A stretch of 64,000 nucleotides of DNA, taken from CBDFKQ01 sp965248855. Its GTDB lineage: Bacteria; Bacteroidota; Bacteroidia; Cytophagales; 172606-1. Every line of letters begins with the position of its first letter. The stretch's first letter is position 1. A model generated the notes under the pieces. That model made no database searches. It was given only the letters and a program-made list of their open reading frames with translations, and was not told the DNA's origin. Shown one piece after another: positions 16,734-25,292 of the stretch. The position numbers and the translations under genes are program-made. Where the stretch lies: assembly GCA_965248855.1 (NCBI GenBank), contig CBDFKQ010000012.1, forward strand, positions 248,001-312,000. Direction: 5' to 3'.

Positions 16734-18242
16734 TTATTTAACCGTTATATTTTCAGCATTTTCTATATATGACTTGAATAGTTTTTTATCTGTAATTTGT
16801 TTTCCGTTTACAATAAGGTTTTCGATTTTAACACCATTAATATTTTTTTCCTGATTATAACCGTTAAAAATAGAATAGGGATAATTACAATCAATTAATC
16901 GTATATTTTTGAATGTTATATTTTTGATTTGACCCCTAAACTTGGCGTGAATTTTTTTTTTATCTGATGATATCTTCAAAACTCCATCCCAAGCTCCATT
17001 TAAATATAATTTTTTTATTTCTTCTTCATTCTCCGACCCGTCTAAGGAGTATCGAGATCGGAATATAGCCAGATCGAATAATTTCTTGCCAACATTTTCG
17101 ATCCTAATATTATCATATAAAACATTGCTGACCACTGCATTGCCTGAGTTATGAATGCTCAAGGCGGCATTAGCCTCTACATGGATAATATCCGAATTAC
17201 GAAAAGTTATATTTTTTACTTCGGAAGAGAAGAGTTCAAAGCCAATTTCCAAACCATTACCCCACAAGGCGTTCCAAAAAACGCAATTTTCGACTAATAC
17301 ATTATCAACACCTTCGGATGGAGGATATTTCATATTAGCTTTTATTGCAATGCAATCATCTTTAGTACGGATAAATGAATTAGTTATTGACACATTACGG
17401 CTTCTTACAACATCAATTCCATCGTCACTAGCCTGGTCGCTAACGACTTTTATATTTTCAATTTTAACCCGGTTGCAATGGATAGGTACTACTTGCCAGG
17501 AAGTAGAATTATGAAGTGTTATGCCTTCAATACTTACATCCTCACAATCTTTAAACTCAATTGACCGATGATAAGAACCCGGTAATTTTGTTGATGATAT
17601 TAAAGATAAATTTCCTGTTTTAATTATAGAATCGTTTAAATTATGGTTATATGATCCGTCAAGTATCCCTCTTCCGCTAATTTTTACATGTTTTGTATTT
17701 TCTGATTCTACCACTCCCACTACTACTGCTCCTCCTTCAATGTATAATGTTTGATTACTTTTTAATTTTATAATTCCCGGATAATGAATTTTACCTGCTT
17801 CAAAGAAAACAATATTAGAGTCTTTTTTATTTGGTTTGCTTATTTCCGGCGGGTTGGCAAAAATGAATAAAGGTGATTTTATACTCCCATTCAGTTCCAC
17901 ACTTATTTTTAATGGCTTGCTCATTTTAATAGTGATGGTACTATCTTTAAATGTAGCTTTTAACTCTGATGATAATGGCCTTATATCAACCCATTTCAAA
18001 TCCCTTCCGGTTTTAATAGTAATTTCTACGGGGCCATCCATATTAAAAATGCAATAAGAGGCGGGAATAGGAGACGAATAAACGAAAACTTCTTTTCCAT
18101 TTATCTTTACTTCATAGTCGGATGAAGGTTTTATACCTAAAGGCGGAGTAAAAATTTGAACCTGTGCATAAATACAAACTACACTCCAATAAAAAATAAA
18201 TGAGGAAAAATAAAATTTTAGTGATTTTAAATATAATTTCAT
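16734..18242 (-). CDS. secreted pectinase-fold (GH28/GH49-like) glycoside hydrolase
   Basis: A signal peptide (to about residue 26) is followed by a beta-sandwich N-terminal domain (30-130) and a right-handed parallel beta-helix (about 150-490). The helix opens with LYIEGGAVVVG and GRGILDGS. Putative active-site acids lie in SDDGIDVV and TKDDCIAIK, and a WGNGLEIG segment sits where GH28 enzymes have GHG. The sandwich plus helix order is reminiscent of GH49 dextranases as well as GH28 polygalacturonases, so I cannot fix the substrate. It stands alone with no SusC/SusD pair nearby, unlike a classic polysaccharide-utilisation locus. Confidence 0.7.
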   Translation of the reverse strand: MKLYLKSLKFYFSSFIFYWSVVCIYAQVQIFTPPLGIKPSSDYEVKINGKEVFVYSSPIPASYCIFNMDGPVEITIKTGRDLKWVDIRPLSSELKATFKDSTITIKMSKPLKISVELNGSIKSPLFIFANPPEISKPNKKDSNIVFFEAGKIHYPGIIKLKSNQTLYIEGGAVVVGVVESENTKHVKISGRGILDGSYNHNLNDSIIKTGNLSLISSTKLPGSYHRSIEFKDCEDVSIEGITLHNSTSWQVVPIHCNRVKIENIKVVSDQASDDGIDVVRSRNVSITNSFIRTKDDCIAIKANMKYPPSEGVDNVLVENCVFWNALWGNGLEIGFELFSSEVKNITFRNSDIIHVEANAALSIHNSGNAVVSNVLYDNIRIENVGKKLFDLAIFRSRYSLDGSENEEEIKKLYLNGAWDGVLKISSDKKKIHAKFRGQIKNITFKNIRLIDCNYPYSIFNGYNQEKNINGVKIENLIVNGKQITDKKLFKSYIENAENITVK

Positions 18243-19058
18243 AATTATTGTTTTGAATTAATTACTGTTATCAGACAAAAATACTTAATTAATTCATTTT
18301 TCTTAAAAAGATTCAAGGCAGTAAAAATTAAAATAGTATTAAAATTTTTAGTACCGGAAGGGGCTTAGTTCCAATCTTTAACCTAAAACAAATAAAAAAT
18401 CGATAACAAAAATAAAAATTAATAATTATCGGTTTATCGATATCAATGTCGTTTAGTAAAGCGGAAGATTAAATTTGTTTAAAAAAGGGCATATTCATTT
18501 AATCGTTTTATCAATATTGATATATTGATAAAACGATATTAATCACGTAATAAAATATTTTTATCCCGGATTTATCACTAATAATCCTTAATATATTATT
18601 TAATTTCATGAATTAAAGGTTAATACCAAATCCAATATCTATATGGGGAGAGTGTTCAATCATCTCAAATTCATAAAATACTTGGCAACAATCCTAAGTG
18701 CGAGATTAAAATTTCCACGTTTAGCAATTTGCGCACTTACCGGTCTTATCGTCCGCTAAGACCAAAACTTATCAAGCGTCCCGTTTAATTTATCAAAGTA
18801 AAAATATAATTCAATTTACCCTCTTTATTCTGCAAGACATTAAAATAATGCAATAATAACTTATTTATTACTTTACAATTATTTTTGCAAAAATGAAGTA
18901 CCAAATTATTTAAAATATATTTAAAATTGCATAACCAAATCTAATTTAAGTAAACGTTGAGACAGCTAGTATAAATTTCGTTTCTTAAATTTTCCTTAAC
19001 TATTTCTAATTTAAATCCAAAACTAATTCAAAATTTTGAGCATAGCTCAATTACTACA
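18243..19058. other. long intergenic region with dispersed repeats
   Basis: 816 bp without a credible gene. It contains a 14-bp-arm inverted repeat (18502-18537), a segment at 18595-18615 (TAATATATTATTTAATTTCAT) that is shared with 2191-2211, and a stretch at 18755-18800 similar to 23785-23825. The region probably carries promoters for the ABC exporter (plus) and the hydrolase (minus). Confidence 0.5.
18502..18537. repeat. inverted repeat, TATCAATATTGATA family
   Basis: Perfect 14-bp arms ATCGTTTTATCAAT (18502-18515) and ATTGATAAAACGAT (18524-18537) with an 8-nt loop. The right arm with its flank (ATTGATAAAACGATATTAA) recurs at about 21315-21335, and the core palindrome TATCAATATTGATA recurs in other gaps. 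Confidence 0.6.
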
Positions 19059-20855
19059 ATGCCCAATCCCTACATCTCCTTATTAAAAACAGCGTGGCGA
19101 TATGCACGCACAGAACGTAAAAATTTTATTATAGTTTATTCTTTATTTGCACTGACAAATATTGTATTGGCAGTCAATCCTATACTGCTTGGCTGGTTTA
19201 TAAATAAAATTCAAAAGGATAATAAAAATATTTTATACTATACCGGCTTGTATGCAGCAGCTTATATGGGTTTGAAATTACTTGGATGGATTTTTCACGG
19301 TCCAGCAAGAATAATGGAGAGAAAACTCGCTTTTACAGTAAGTAGAAATTTTTTACATGAAGTATACCATCAAACACTTAATTTACCTATTCAATGGCAT
19401 AAAGAACATCACAGCGGCTCTACTATAAATAGAATTAGAAAAGCTTATGAATCGCTAAGGCACTTTTTTGATGGAGGTTTCAGTTATCTGCACGCAATTT
19501 TTAAATTTATATTTTCATTTGGCGCAATGATTTACTTTTCACCTGTTTTTGGCTCAATTGGCGTTCTTTTAGGTGCTTTAACTATTTGGGTTATTTTTAA
19601 ATTTGATAAACCATTTATTAAAACATTAAATGATGTAAATGAAAAGGAACATAAAATTTCTTCGAATCTATTCGATAGTCTTTCTAATATATTAACTGTT
19701 ATTACTTTAAGACTAGAAAAAAGTATGGAGACGGGTTTGATGGCTAAAGTAAAAGACTTATGGTTACCACTTCGAAAAAATATTTTAATAAACGAATGGA
19801 AATGGTTTGCTGCAGATATGCTGGTTGCTCTAACCTATGTGGTAATAACTTTTGGTTTTATATATCAAAACCTGGAGCCGGGAAAAGTTTTTTATATTGG
19901 CAGCCTGGTTACACTATTGGGTTATGTAACACAATTTACCAGTGTTTTTCAGGATGTTGCTTTGCAATATACCCAGATTGTTCAATTCAATACTGATGTA
20001 CTCACCACAAATATTATTACCGATGCTTATAAAAGCCAAAAAGAAAACAGCCTTGAACATAACCTACCTGTGTATTGGAACTCAATTGAGGTAAAAAATT
20101 TAAACTTTACGCACAAAAAATTGCAGGGAGAGGAAAATAAACTTCCAAACTTACATGGAATTAATTTGCGCATTCAGCGAGGACAAAGAATTGCTTTGAT
20201 TGGTGAAAGCGGAAGCGGTAAAAGTACATTGCTTGCTGCATTAAGAGGTTTATATAAATTGGAAAGCTGTGAAATTTTTATTGATGATGAAAAGAGTAAA
20301 GATTTATCAACTCTCAGACAAAGTATATCACTTTTTCCTCAGGAACCGGAAATTTTTGAAAATACTCTTTTATATAATATTACTTTAGGCTTACAATACG
20401 ACGAGGCACAAATTATAGAGGTTTGTGATCAGGCCCATCTATTAAAAATTATTAAACAATTACCTCAAGGATTAAATACATTTATTCACGAAAGAGGCGC
20501 AAACTTATCGGGAGGGCAAAGGCAGAGATTAGCGTTGGCGAGAGGTATTTTAGCTGCACGCAACAGCGATTTAATTTTATTGGATGAACCTACAAGTAGC
20601 GTTGATCCAATAACAGAAGCTTTGTTATATAAAAATTTGTTCGAAACTTTTAAAGATAAAGCAATAATATCTTCATTGCATCGCATGCATTTACTTACCC
20701 AATTTGATTATATATATGTATTGAAACAGGGAAGAATTATTGATGAGGGTTCGTTTGATTATTTAATGTACAATAGTATCGCCTTTCAAGAAATGTGGAA
20801 ACACCAGGAGGCACTGCAAAAAGGCGAAAATCTTATTAAAGAAGAATTGGTTTAA
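19059..20855 (+). CDS. ABC exporter, fused membrane and ATPase domains
   Basis: A half-transporter of the MsbA/type IV exporter class that would act as a dimer. An N-terminal six-helix membrane domain (about 1-320) is followed by the ATPase: Walker A GESGSGKST (382-390), signature LSGGQ (483-487), Walker B LILLDEPTS and the H-loop in SLHRMH. At 598 residues the length is normal. It stands alone, with large gaps on both sides, so the substrate cannot be inferred from context; lipids, peptides and drugs are all possible for this class. Confidence 0.9.
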   Translation: MPNPYISLLKTAWRYARTERKNFIIVYSLFALTNIVLAVNPILLGWFINKIQKDNKNILYYTGLYAAAYMGLKLLGWIFHGPARIMERKLAFTVSRNFLHEVYHQTLNLPIQWHKEHHSGSTINRIRKAYESLRHFFDGGFSYLHAIFKFIFSFGAMIYFSPVFGSIGVLLGALTIWVIFKFDKPFIKTLNDVNEKEHKISSNLFDSLSNILTVITLRLEKSMETGLMAKVKDLWLPLRKNILINEWKWFAADMLVALTYVVITFGFIYQNLEPGKVFYIGSLVTLLGYVTQFTSVFQDVALQYTQIVQFNTDVLTTNIITDAYKSQKENSLEHNLPVYWNSIEVKNLNFTHKKLQGEENKLPNLHGINLRIQRGQRIALIGESGSGKSTLLAALRGLYKLESCEIFIDDEKSKDLSTLRQSISLFPQEPEIFENTLLYNITLGLQYDEAQIIEVCDQAHLLKIIKQLPQGLNTFIHERGANLSGGQRQRLALARGILAARNSDLILLDEPTSSVDPITEALLYKNLFETFKDKAIISSLHRMHLLTQFDYIYVLKQGRIIDEGSFDYLMYNSIAFQEMWKHQEALQKGENLIKEELV

Positions 20856-20862
20856 TCGAATA

Positions 20863-21070
20863 TGCATATTTAATTAATTTATTCCGAGTGAAAGACTTTG
20901 ATCCAATATAATCACCGGCACTGCTGTGAAGCAAATCTTCAGGTTTTTCAACAAAACCTGCTTCTACCAGATTTTGATGGATATAATTTTAATATTTTGA
21001 TTGTCATCTCATAAGTATTTAACTCAATAGGGTGGTTATGTTGCATCCAAAACTGAAAATCTTTATTTCA
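20863..21070 (-). pseudogene. relic of a Y1/REP-associated (IS200-like) transposase
   Basis: Minus-strand translation gives FQFWMQHNHPIELNTYEM, then after a one-base frameshift near 20993 YIHQNLVEAGFVEKPEDLLH followed by SSAGDYIGSKSF. These are the C-terminal signatures of the TnpA/RAYT single-strand transposase family seen throughout Bacteroidota. The catalytic HUH and Tyr parts upstream are not recognisable, so only the 3' third survives. Transposases of this family move or amplify REP palindromes, which fits the small palindromic repeats in nearby gaps. Confidence 0.7.
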
Positions 21071-21300
21071 GTGCCGGACTCTCCTATTTCAACAAAAGTG
21101 AAAGACGTTTTTCTTATTTTATTATTGACTGCTTTACAATTTGGGTCAACATCATCATTTAGGATTATCGTTGAATAAAAAGTATAATAAACCTTTTTTT
21201 TCTGCCAAATAATAATAGCCTATATTAAGTATATGTCTTCCTGAAAAACAACATCAACTTGTGATCTAATAAAAAAATCTTACCTAAATAATAAATGTTA

Positions 21301-21337
21301 ATATCAAAATATCAATATTGATAAAACGATATTAAAT
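21301..21337. repeat. TATCAATATTGATA-family repeat
   Basis: It shares the 19-bp stretch ATTGATAAAACGATATTAA with the repeat at 18502-18545, on the same strand, but lacks the left arm of that inverted repeat. Confidence 0.5.
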
Positions 21338-21499
21338 CCTAAAAATCATTTAATCTTTTAACCTTAATGCAAATATTTTTAGAATTATTTTAAAGTATAT
21401 TCTATTTAAAAAATAATTTTATTTCTTGTCCAATTCAGAAATTTCCATTTGTTATAAGGTTATAATTAATATATTTAATAATCTTAAAAAATTTGTAAA

Positions 21500-21862
21500 A
21501 TGGAAGAATTCGCGTTAATAGTACGTCATCAAGATGGCAACAAGATTGCCTCACCGGAACAGATGCAAATATGGATGAAACAAACCATGGATTGGATTGG
21601 CAGCATTACTGCACAAAATAAATTTGTAAGCGGCACAGGTTTACCTTTTGACGATGCACGAACTGTTGTATCCAAAAACTCAAAAAAAGTGATTACCAAT
21701 GGCCCTTTTGGTGAAATTAAAGAAACAATCGGAGGCTTGTTTGTTGTTAAAGCCAACTCAGTTGAAGAAGCTGTTGAGTTTGCAAAAGCTTGTCCTGTTT
21801 TAGAAGGCGAAGGTAATAGTGTTGAAGTTCGAAAAATTGCCCGAAAAGATGGAATGCATTAA
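21500..21862 (+). CDS. YCII-related (DGPF-type) protein
   Basis: A 120-residue single-domain protein of the YCII/DGPF superfamily (ferredoxin-like fold). The signature region NGPFGEIKETIGGLFVVKA, the W-x-x-W-type segment near residue 30 and the 'SVEEAVEFAKACPVL' stretch are all present. It is the first gene of a run with a second YCII gene (29 bp downstream) and an ECF sigma factor, the arrangement typical of the ECF42 group. Biochemical role unknown. Confidence 0.85.
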   Translation: MEEFALIVRHQDGNKIASPEQMQIWMKQTMDWIGSITAQNKFVSGTGLPFDDARTVVSKNSKKVITNGPFGEIKETIGGLFVVKANSVEEAVEFAKACPVLEGEGNSVEVRKIARKDGMH

Positions 21863-21891
21863 ATTATTATGAAAATATAAATTTAAAAAAG

Positions 21892-22236
21892 ATGAGAAAT
21901 TATTTGTTGGTTTATCGTACTGATTACAGTGCAATGCCAAAAGTTTCACCCGAGCAAGCTGAAGCGGTGACAAAACAATGGATGAATTGGTTTGACAGCA
22001 TTAATGCTGATAATAAATTAGTCGACATGGGTAATCGTCTTGAATTTATAAACGGTAAAGTTGTAAAACCGGGCAATGTTGTAATAAACGGTCCATATGC
22101 AGAAATAAAAGAATCAATAGGAGGTTATTCTATTATTAAGGCTGAATCGTATGAGGGCGCAGTTGAGGTTGCAAAAGGTTGCCCTATATTAAGTGTTGGA
22201 GGTAATGTAGAAGTTAGAGAAATTAATAACCTGTAA
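21892..22236 (+). CDS. YCII-related (DGPF-type) protein, second copy
   Basis: A 114-residue paralogue of the gene before it, with the same NGPYAEIKESIGGYSIIKA signature and a similar GCPIL ending. It lacks the acidic C-terminal tail of the first copy. The pair probably arose by tandem duplication. A terminator hairpin lies between it and the sigma-factor gene, so the YCII genes may be made in excess over the sigma factor. Confidence 0.85.
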   Translation: MRNYLLVYRTDYSAMPKVSPEQAEAVTKQWMNWFDSINADNKLVDMGNRLEFINGKVVKPGNVVINGPYAEIKESIGGYSIIKAESYEGAVEVAKGCPILSVGGNVEVREINNL

Positions 22237-22240
22237 TTTT

Positions 22241-22275
22241 AAAGATCCCGGTTTGTGTCGGGGTCTTTTTTTTGT
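22241..22275 (+). terminator. terminator/attenuator between YCII gene and sigma factor
   Basis: A 10-bp stem (22241-22250 with 22259-22268, one G-T pair) is followed by eight or more T. It ends right at the ATG of the ECF gene (22276), so read-through is needed for operon expression unless that gene has its own promoter upstream. Confidence 0.75.
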
Positions 22276-23505
22276 ATGAATAATACTGAATTAATTCCAC
22301 ACTTGTTTCGAACTGAGTATCGTAAAATCATTTCAGTTCTCTGCAAACGTTTTGGATTTGAACAAATAGAAGTCGCTGAGGATATTGCCAGCGATACTTT
22401 TCTTACAGCTTCTCAGGTATGGAGTTTAAATGATATTCCGGCCAACCCCGTAGCCTGGTTATATAACGTTGCGAAAAATAAAGCGAAAAATCACTTGAAT
22501 CGTGACAACTTATTTGATTCAAAAATTTTTCCGGAATTAAAAAAAGATTCAGTTTTCAAAACTGAAATAGAAATTGACCTTTCACCACAAAATATTAATG
22601 ACAGTCAATTGCAAATGATGTTTGCAATTTGTCACCCCACTATTACTGTTGAAGCTCAAATAGGATTGTCACTCCGCATTCTTTGCGGCTTTGGTATTGA
22701 AGAAATAGTGAATGCTTTTCTCACAAATAAAGAAACCATTAACAAACGTTTGTTCAGAGCAAAAGAAAAATTACGTGAAGAAAAAATAAAAATTGAATTT
22801 CCTGAAGAAAAAGAAATAAATGAAAGGCTTGCAACAGTTTTAACTACAATCTATTTGCTTTTTACTGAAGGATATTATTCTGTAAGTCAAAATACAATTA
22901 TTCGGAAAGACCTATGTTTTGAAGCCATCAGGTTATGTAACATGCTTGTAGAAAATAAAATAACCAACAAACCGGAAGTAAATGCACTCCTTTCTTTAAT
23001 GTGTTTTCATGCATCTCGCTTTGATGCGCGTATTAATAAAAATGGCGAACCTATATTGTATGATGAACAAAATTCTAACCTTTGGGATGCTGACCTCATA
23101 AGCAAAGGTGCTTATTTTTTAAACATGTCTGCAAATGGTAAAAAAATCTCTAAGTACCATTTAGAGGCAGCAATTGCTTATTGGAATACTCAAGTTGAAG
23201 ACACAAAAGAGAAATGGGAAGCTATTTTGCAATTGTATAATCAATTATTGCATTTAGAGTATTCTCCTATTGCAGCACTTAACAGAACTTTCGCTTTATC
23301 AAAAGCTAATGGTAAAAATGACGCTATTCCGGAAGCAGAGAAATTAAATCTGGTCAATAATCATTTTTACTTTATGCTGCTTGGTGAACTTTATTCCGGA
23401 ATTGATGCCTGTAAAGCTAAATTCAATTATTGTAAAGCTTTGTCTATTGCAAAAACTGTAAATGACAAAAAAATAATTCAAAATAAAATCAATGGTTTAG
23501 AATAA
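22276..23505 (+). CDS. ECF sigma factor, ECF42-like (with C-terminal TPR-like extension)
   Basis: Region 2 (about 10-80, LFRTEYRKIISVLCKRFG) and region 4 (about 115-175, LRILCGFGIEEIVNAFLTNK then INKRLFRAKEKLREE) are followed by a 230-residue helical extension (DUF6596-type, with LLFTEGYYS and LCNMLVENK). This long form and the adjacent YCII genes define the ECF42 group, in which no anti-sigma factor is encoded nearby and the extension is thought to control activity. The ATG at 22276 gives 409 residues; an upstream frame start would lie inside the terminator stem. Confidence 0.88.
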   Translation: MNNTELIPHLFRTEYRKIISVLCKRFGFEQIEVAEDIASDTFLTASQVWSLNDIPANPVAWLYNVAKNKAKNHLNRDNLFDSKIFPELKKDSVFKTEIEIDLSPQNINDSQLQMMFAICHPTITVEAQIGLSLRILCGFGIEEIVNAFLTNKETINKRLFRAKEKLREEKIKIEFPEEKEINERLATVLTTIYLLFTEGYYSVSQNTIIRKDLCFEAIRLCNMLVENKITNKPEVNALLSLMCFHASRFDARINKNGEPILYDEQNSNLWDADLISKGAYFLNMSANGKKISKYHLEAAIAYWNTQVEDTKEKWEAILQLYNQLLHLEYSPIAALNRTFALSKANGKNDAIPEAEKLNLVNNHFYFMLLGELYSGIDACKAKFNYCKALSIAKTVNDKKIIQNKINGLE

Positions 23506-23717
23506 TGGTTGAAGTTTTTAAAACAAATGTTCAAGATTATTATGACGCAATTAAGCTGAAAAGAATTCTTTTAAAAGAGTTTCCCGAGGCGCAAATTAAT
23601 TTTGATCTCGATGATTGCGACAAAATTCTTCGCACAGAAGGTAAAAAAATTAATGCAAACAGTGTAATTCAAATTGCCCGGATGGAAGGATTTTTATGCG
23701 AAATTTTAAAAGAATAA
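23505..23717 (+). CDS. small conserved protein of unknown function
   Basis: A 70-residue protein whose ATG overlaps the stop codon of the sigma-factor gene (TAATG), so it is translationally coupled to it. It resembles a small ferredoxin-like-fold family in Bacteroidota with the motif FDLDDCDKILR. No catalytic signature is visible. It may modulate the sigma factor, an inference from position only. Confidence 0.65.
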   Translation: MVEVFKTNVQDYYDAIKLKRILLKEFPEAQINFDLDDCDKILRTEGKKINANSVIQIARMEGFLCEILKE

Positions 23718-24002
23718 TACATTTATTACAGAAAAATGTACCATTTTACCAAATGAATTGTTATTCCCCAACTGATCTTAGCGTACCCAAGTCCAAAACT
23801 TATAAAGGCGTTCGCTTAATTTATATCCAAAAATTATAAACAAAATTTTTTGTTTATGTTTTTTTCAATTAATGACCTTTATTAAGCATATTTTTTAAAA
23901 CTGATTATTAAATAAAAAATTTATTTGTTAAAATAAAATATTATTAACGTTTTCATATTTTATTAGGTTATAAAAGAGCAAGCTTTAACCTTTCACCAAA
24001 AA
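23718..24002. repeat. intergenic region with a diverged dispersed repeat
   Basis: Bases about 23785-23830 (CCAAAACTTATAAAGGCG, then TTAATTTAT) match 18761-18805 (CCAAAACTTATCAAGCG, then TTAATTTAT), both followed by AT-rich DNA ending ATATAA or TTATAA. No gene is visible. Confidence 0.4.
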
Positions 24003-25118
24003 ATGGAACAATCTGCCGAATATTTTCTCAACCTCATTAAACTTTCCCGTAAGGGAAAATTTAAAATATATATTGGTATGAGCGCGGGTGTAGGAAAAAC
24101 TTACAAAATGTTGAGTGAAGCACATACATTACTCAAAAATGGAATTGATGTAAAAATTGGATATATAGAAACTCACAACCGAAAAGAAACACACGAATTA
24201 TTAAATGGTGTACCCACAATTGCAAGAAGAAAAATATTTTATAGAGGAAAAGAACTTGAAGAAATGGATCTTCAAAGTATTATTAATCAACATCCGGAAT
24301 TGGTGATTGTCGATGAGCTTGCACATACTAATATTCCCGGAAGCAAAAATGAAAAAAGGTGGCAGGATGTAATGGAAATTTTAAATGCCGGGATTAATGT
24401 TATTTCTGCAATAAATATTCAGCACATTGAAAGTTTAAATAAGGCCGTTTTTAAAATAACAGGGGTGGATGTTACAGAACGTGTGCCTGATAATGTTCTT
24501 GCCCAGGCTGATGAGGTTGTAAATATTGATTTAACAGCCGGCGAACTTATACAAAGACTTAAAGAAGGGAAAATTTATGAACAGGCTAAAATAAATACGG
24601 CACTTGATAACTTTTTTAAAACGGATAAAGTACTTCAACTTCGAGAGCTTGCTTTAAAAGAAGTTGCTTCGCAATTAGAAAGAAAAATAGAAACCGAGGT
24701 TCCAAAAGATCTCCAACTTTTACCTGAAAGATTCCTTGCCTGTATCAGTACCAATCATGAAAATGCAAAAAAAATTATCAGAAAAACTGCCCGCTTAGCC
24801 AGTTATTATAATGGAAAATGGTTTGTATTATATATTCAAACTGATAAAGAAGGTACCAATAAAATTAACCTTACAGCACAAAGGCATTTAATTAATAATT
24901 TTCAATTGGCTACCGAAATGGGAGGTGAGGTAATTAAAATTAAACAAAATAATGTAGCTCAAACAATTTTTAATGTGGCGATTGAAAGGAAAGTAACAAC
25001 TGTTTGCATTGGTAAACCGGAAGCCACTTTGCTTCAAAGGTTGATGCGTACGTCATTATTTATTCAATTACTTGATAAAGTTTCTGACACGATTATTGAT
25101 ATAGTTATTATTAGTTAG
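24003..25118 (+). CDS. KdpD N-terminal sensor domain protein (no kinase)
   Basis: It matches the cytoplasmic N-terminal part of the potassium sensor KdpD. The ATP-binding KdpD domain (residues 18-225) has Walker A GMSAGVGKTY (25-34) and Walker B LVIVDELAHTN. A Usp-like domain follows (about 245-370). The membrane helices and histidine-kinase module are absent: the protein stops at 371 residues where full KdpD has about 900. In Bacteroidota, short KdpD proteins normally sit beside kdpFABC and a separate kinase, but none of those is in this window. It may sense K+ or c-di-AMP for another partner. Confidence 0.88.
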   Translation: MEQSAEYFLNLIKLSRKGKFKIYIGMSAGVGKTYKMLSEAHTLLKNGIDVKIGYIETHNRKETHELLNGVPTIARRKIFYRGKELEEMDLQSIINQHPELVIVDELAHTNIPGSKNEKRWQDVMEILNAGINVISAINIQHIESLNKAVFKITGVDVTERVPDNVLAQADEVVNIDLTAGELIQRLKEGKIYEQAKINTALDNFFKTDKVLQLRELALKEVASQLERKIETEVPKDLQLLPERFLACISTNHENAKKIIRKTARLASYYNGKWFVLYIQTDKEGTNKINLTAQRHLINNFQLATEMGGEVIKIKQNNVAQTIFNVAIERKVTTVCIGKPEATLLQRLMRTSLFIQLLDKVSDTIIDIVIIS

Positions 25119-25121
25119 AAG

Positions 25122-25151
25122 ATAGACAATAGACGAGATGTCTATGTCTAT
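25122..25151 (+). terminator. hairpin after the KdpD-like gene
   Basis: Repeated ATAGAC units pair with repeated GTCTAT units around a GAGAT loop (two 6-bp stems, one bulged A). It lies directly after the stop. No T-run follows, so it may be an RNA 3' end or processing structure rather than a classical terminator. Confidence 0.4.
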
Positions 25152-25292
25152 GCCTGAATAAGTAATCTTCGACAGATGGAATCAATTATAAAAGACTACT
25201 CTTTTATTAACTGAGTGCCTTTTAAAATAGATTAAATTAAAGTATTACATTTGAAAAATTTAACTCTGTATAAACAAAAGACATATTTGTAT

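Larger units (their letters stand above)
20856..21499. other. intergenic region with transposase relic and repeat
   Basis: Apart from the transposase remnant it carries a TATCAATATTGATA-family repeat at 21301-21337. The last 150 bp are AT-rich and should hold the promoter of the YCII/sigma operon. Confidence 0.5.
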
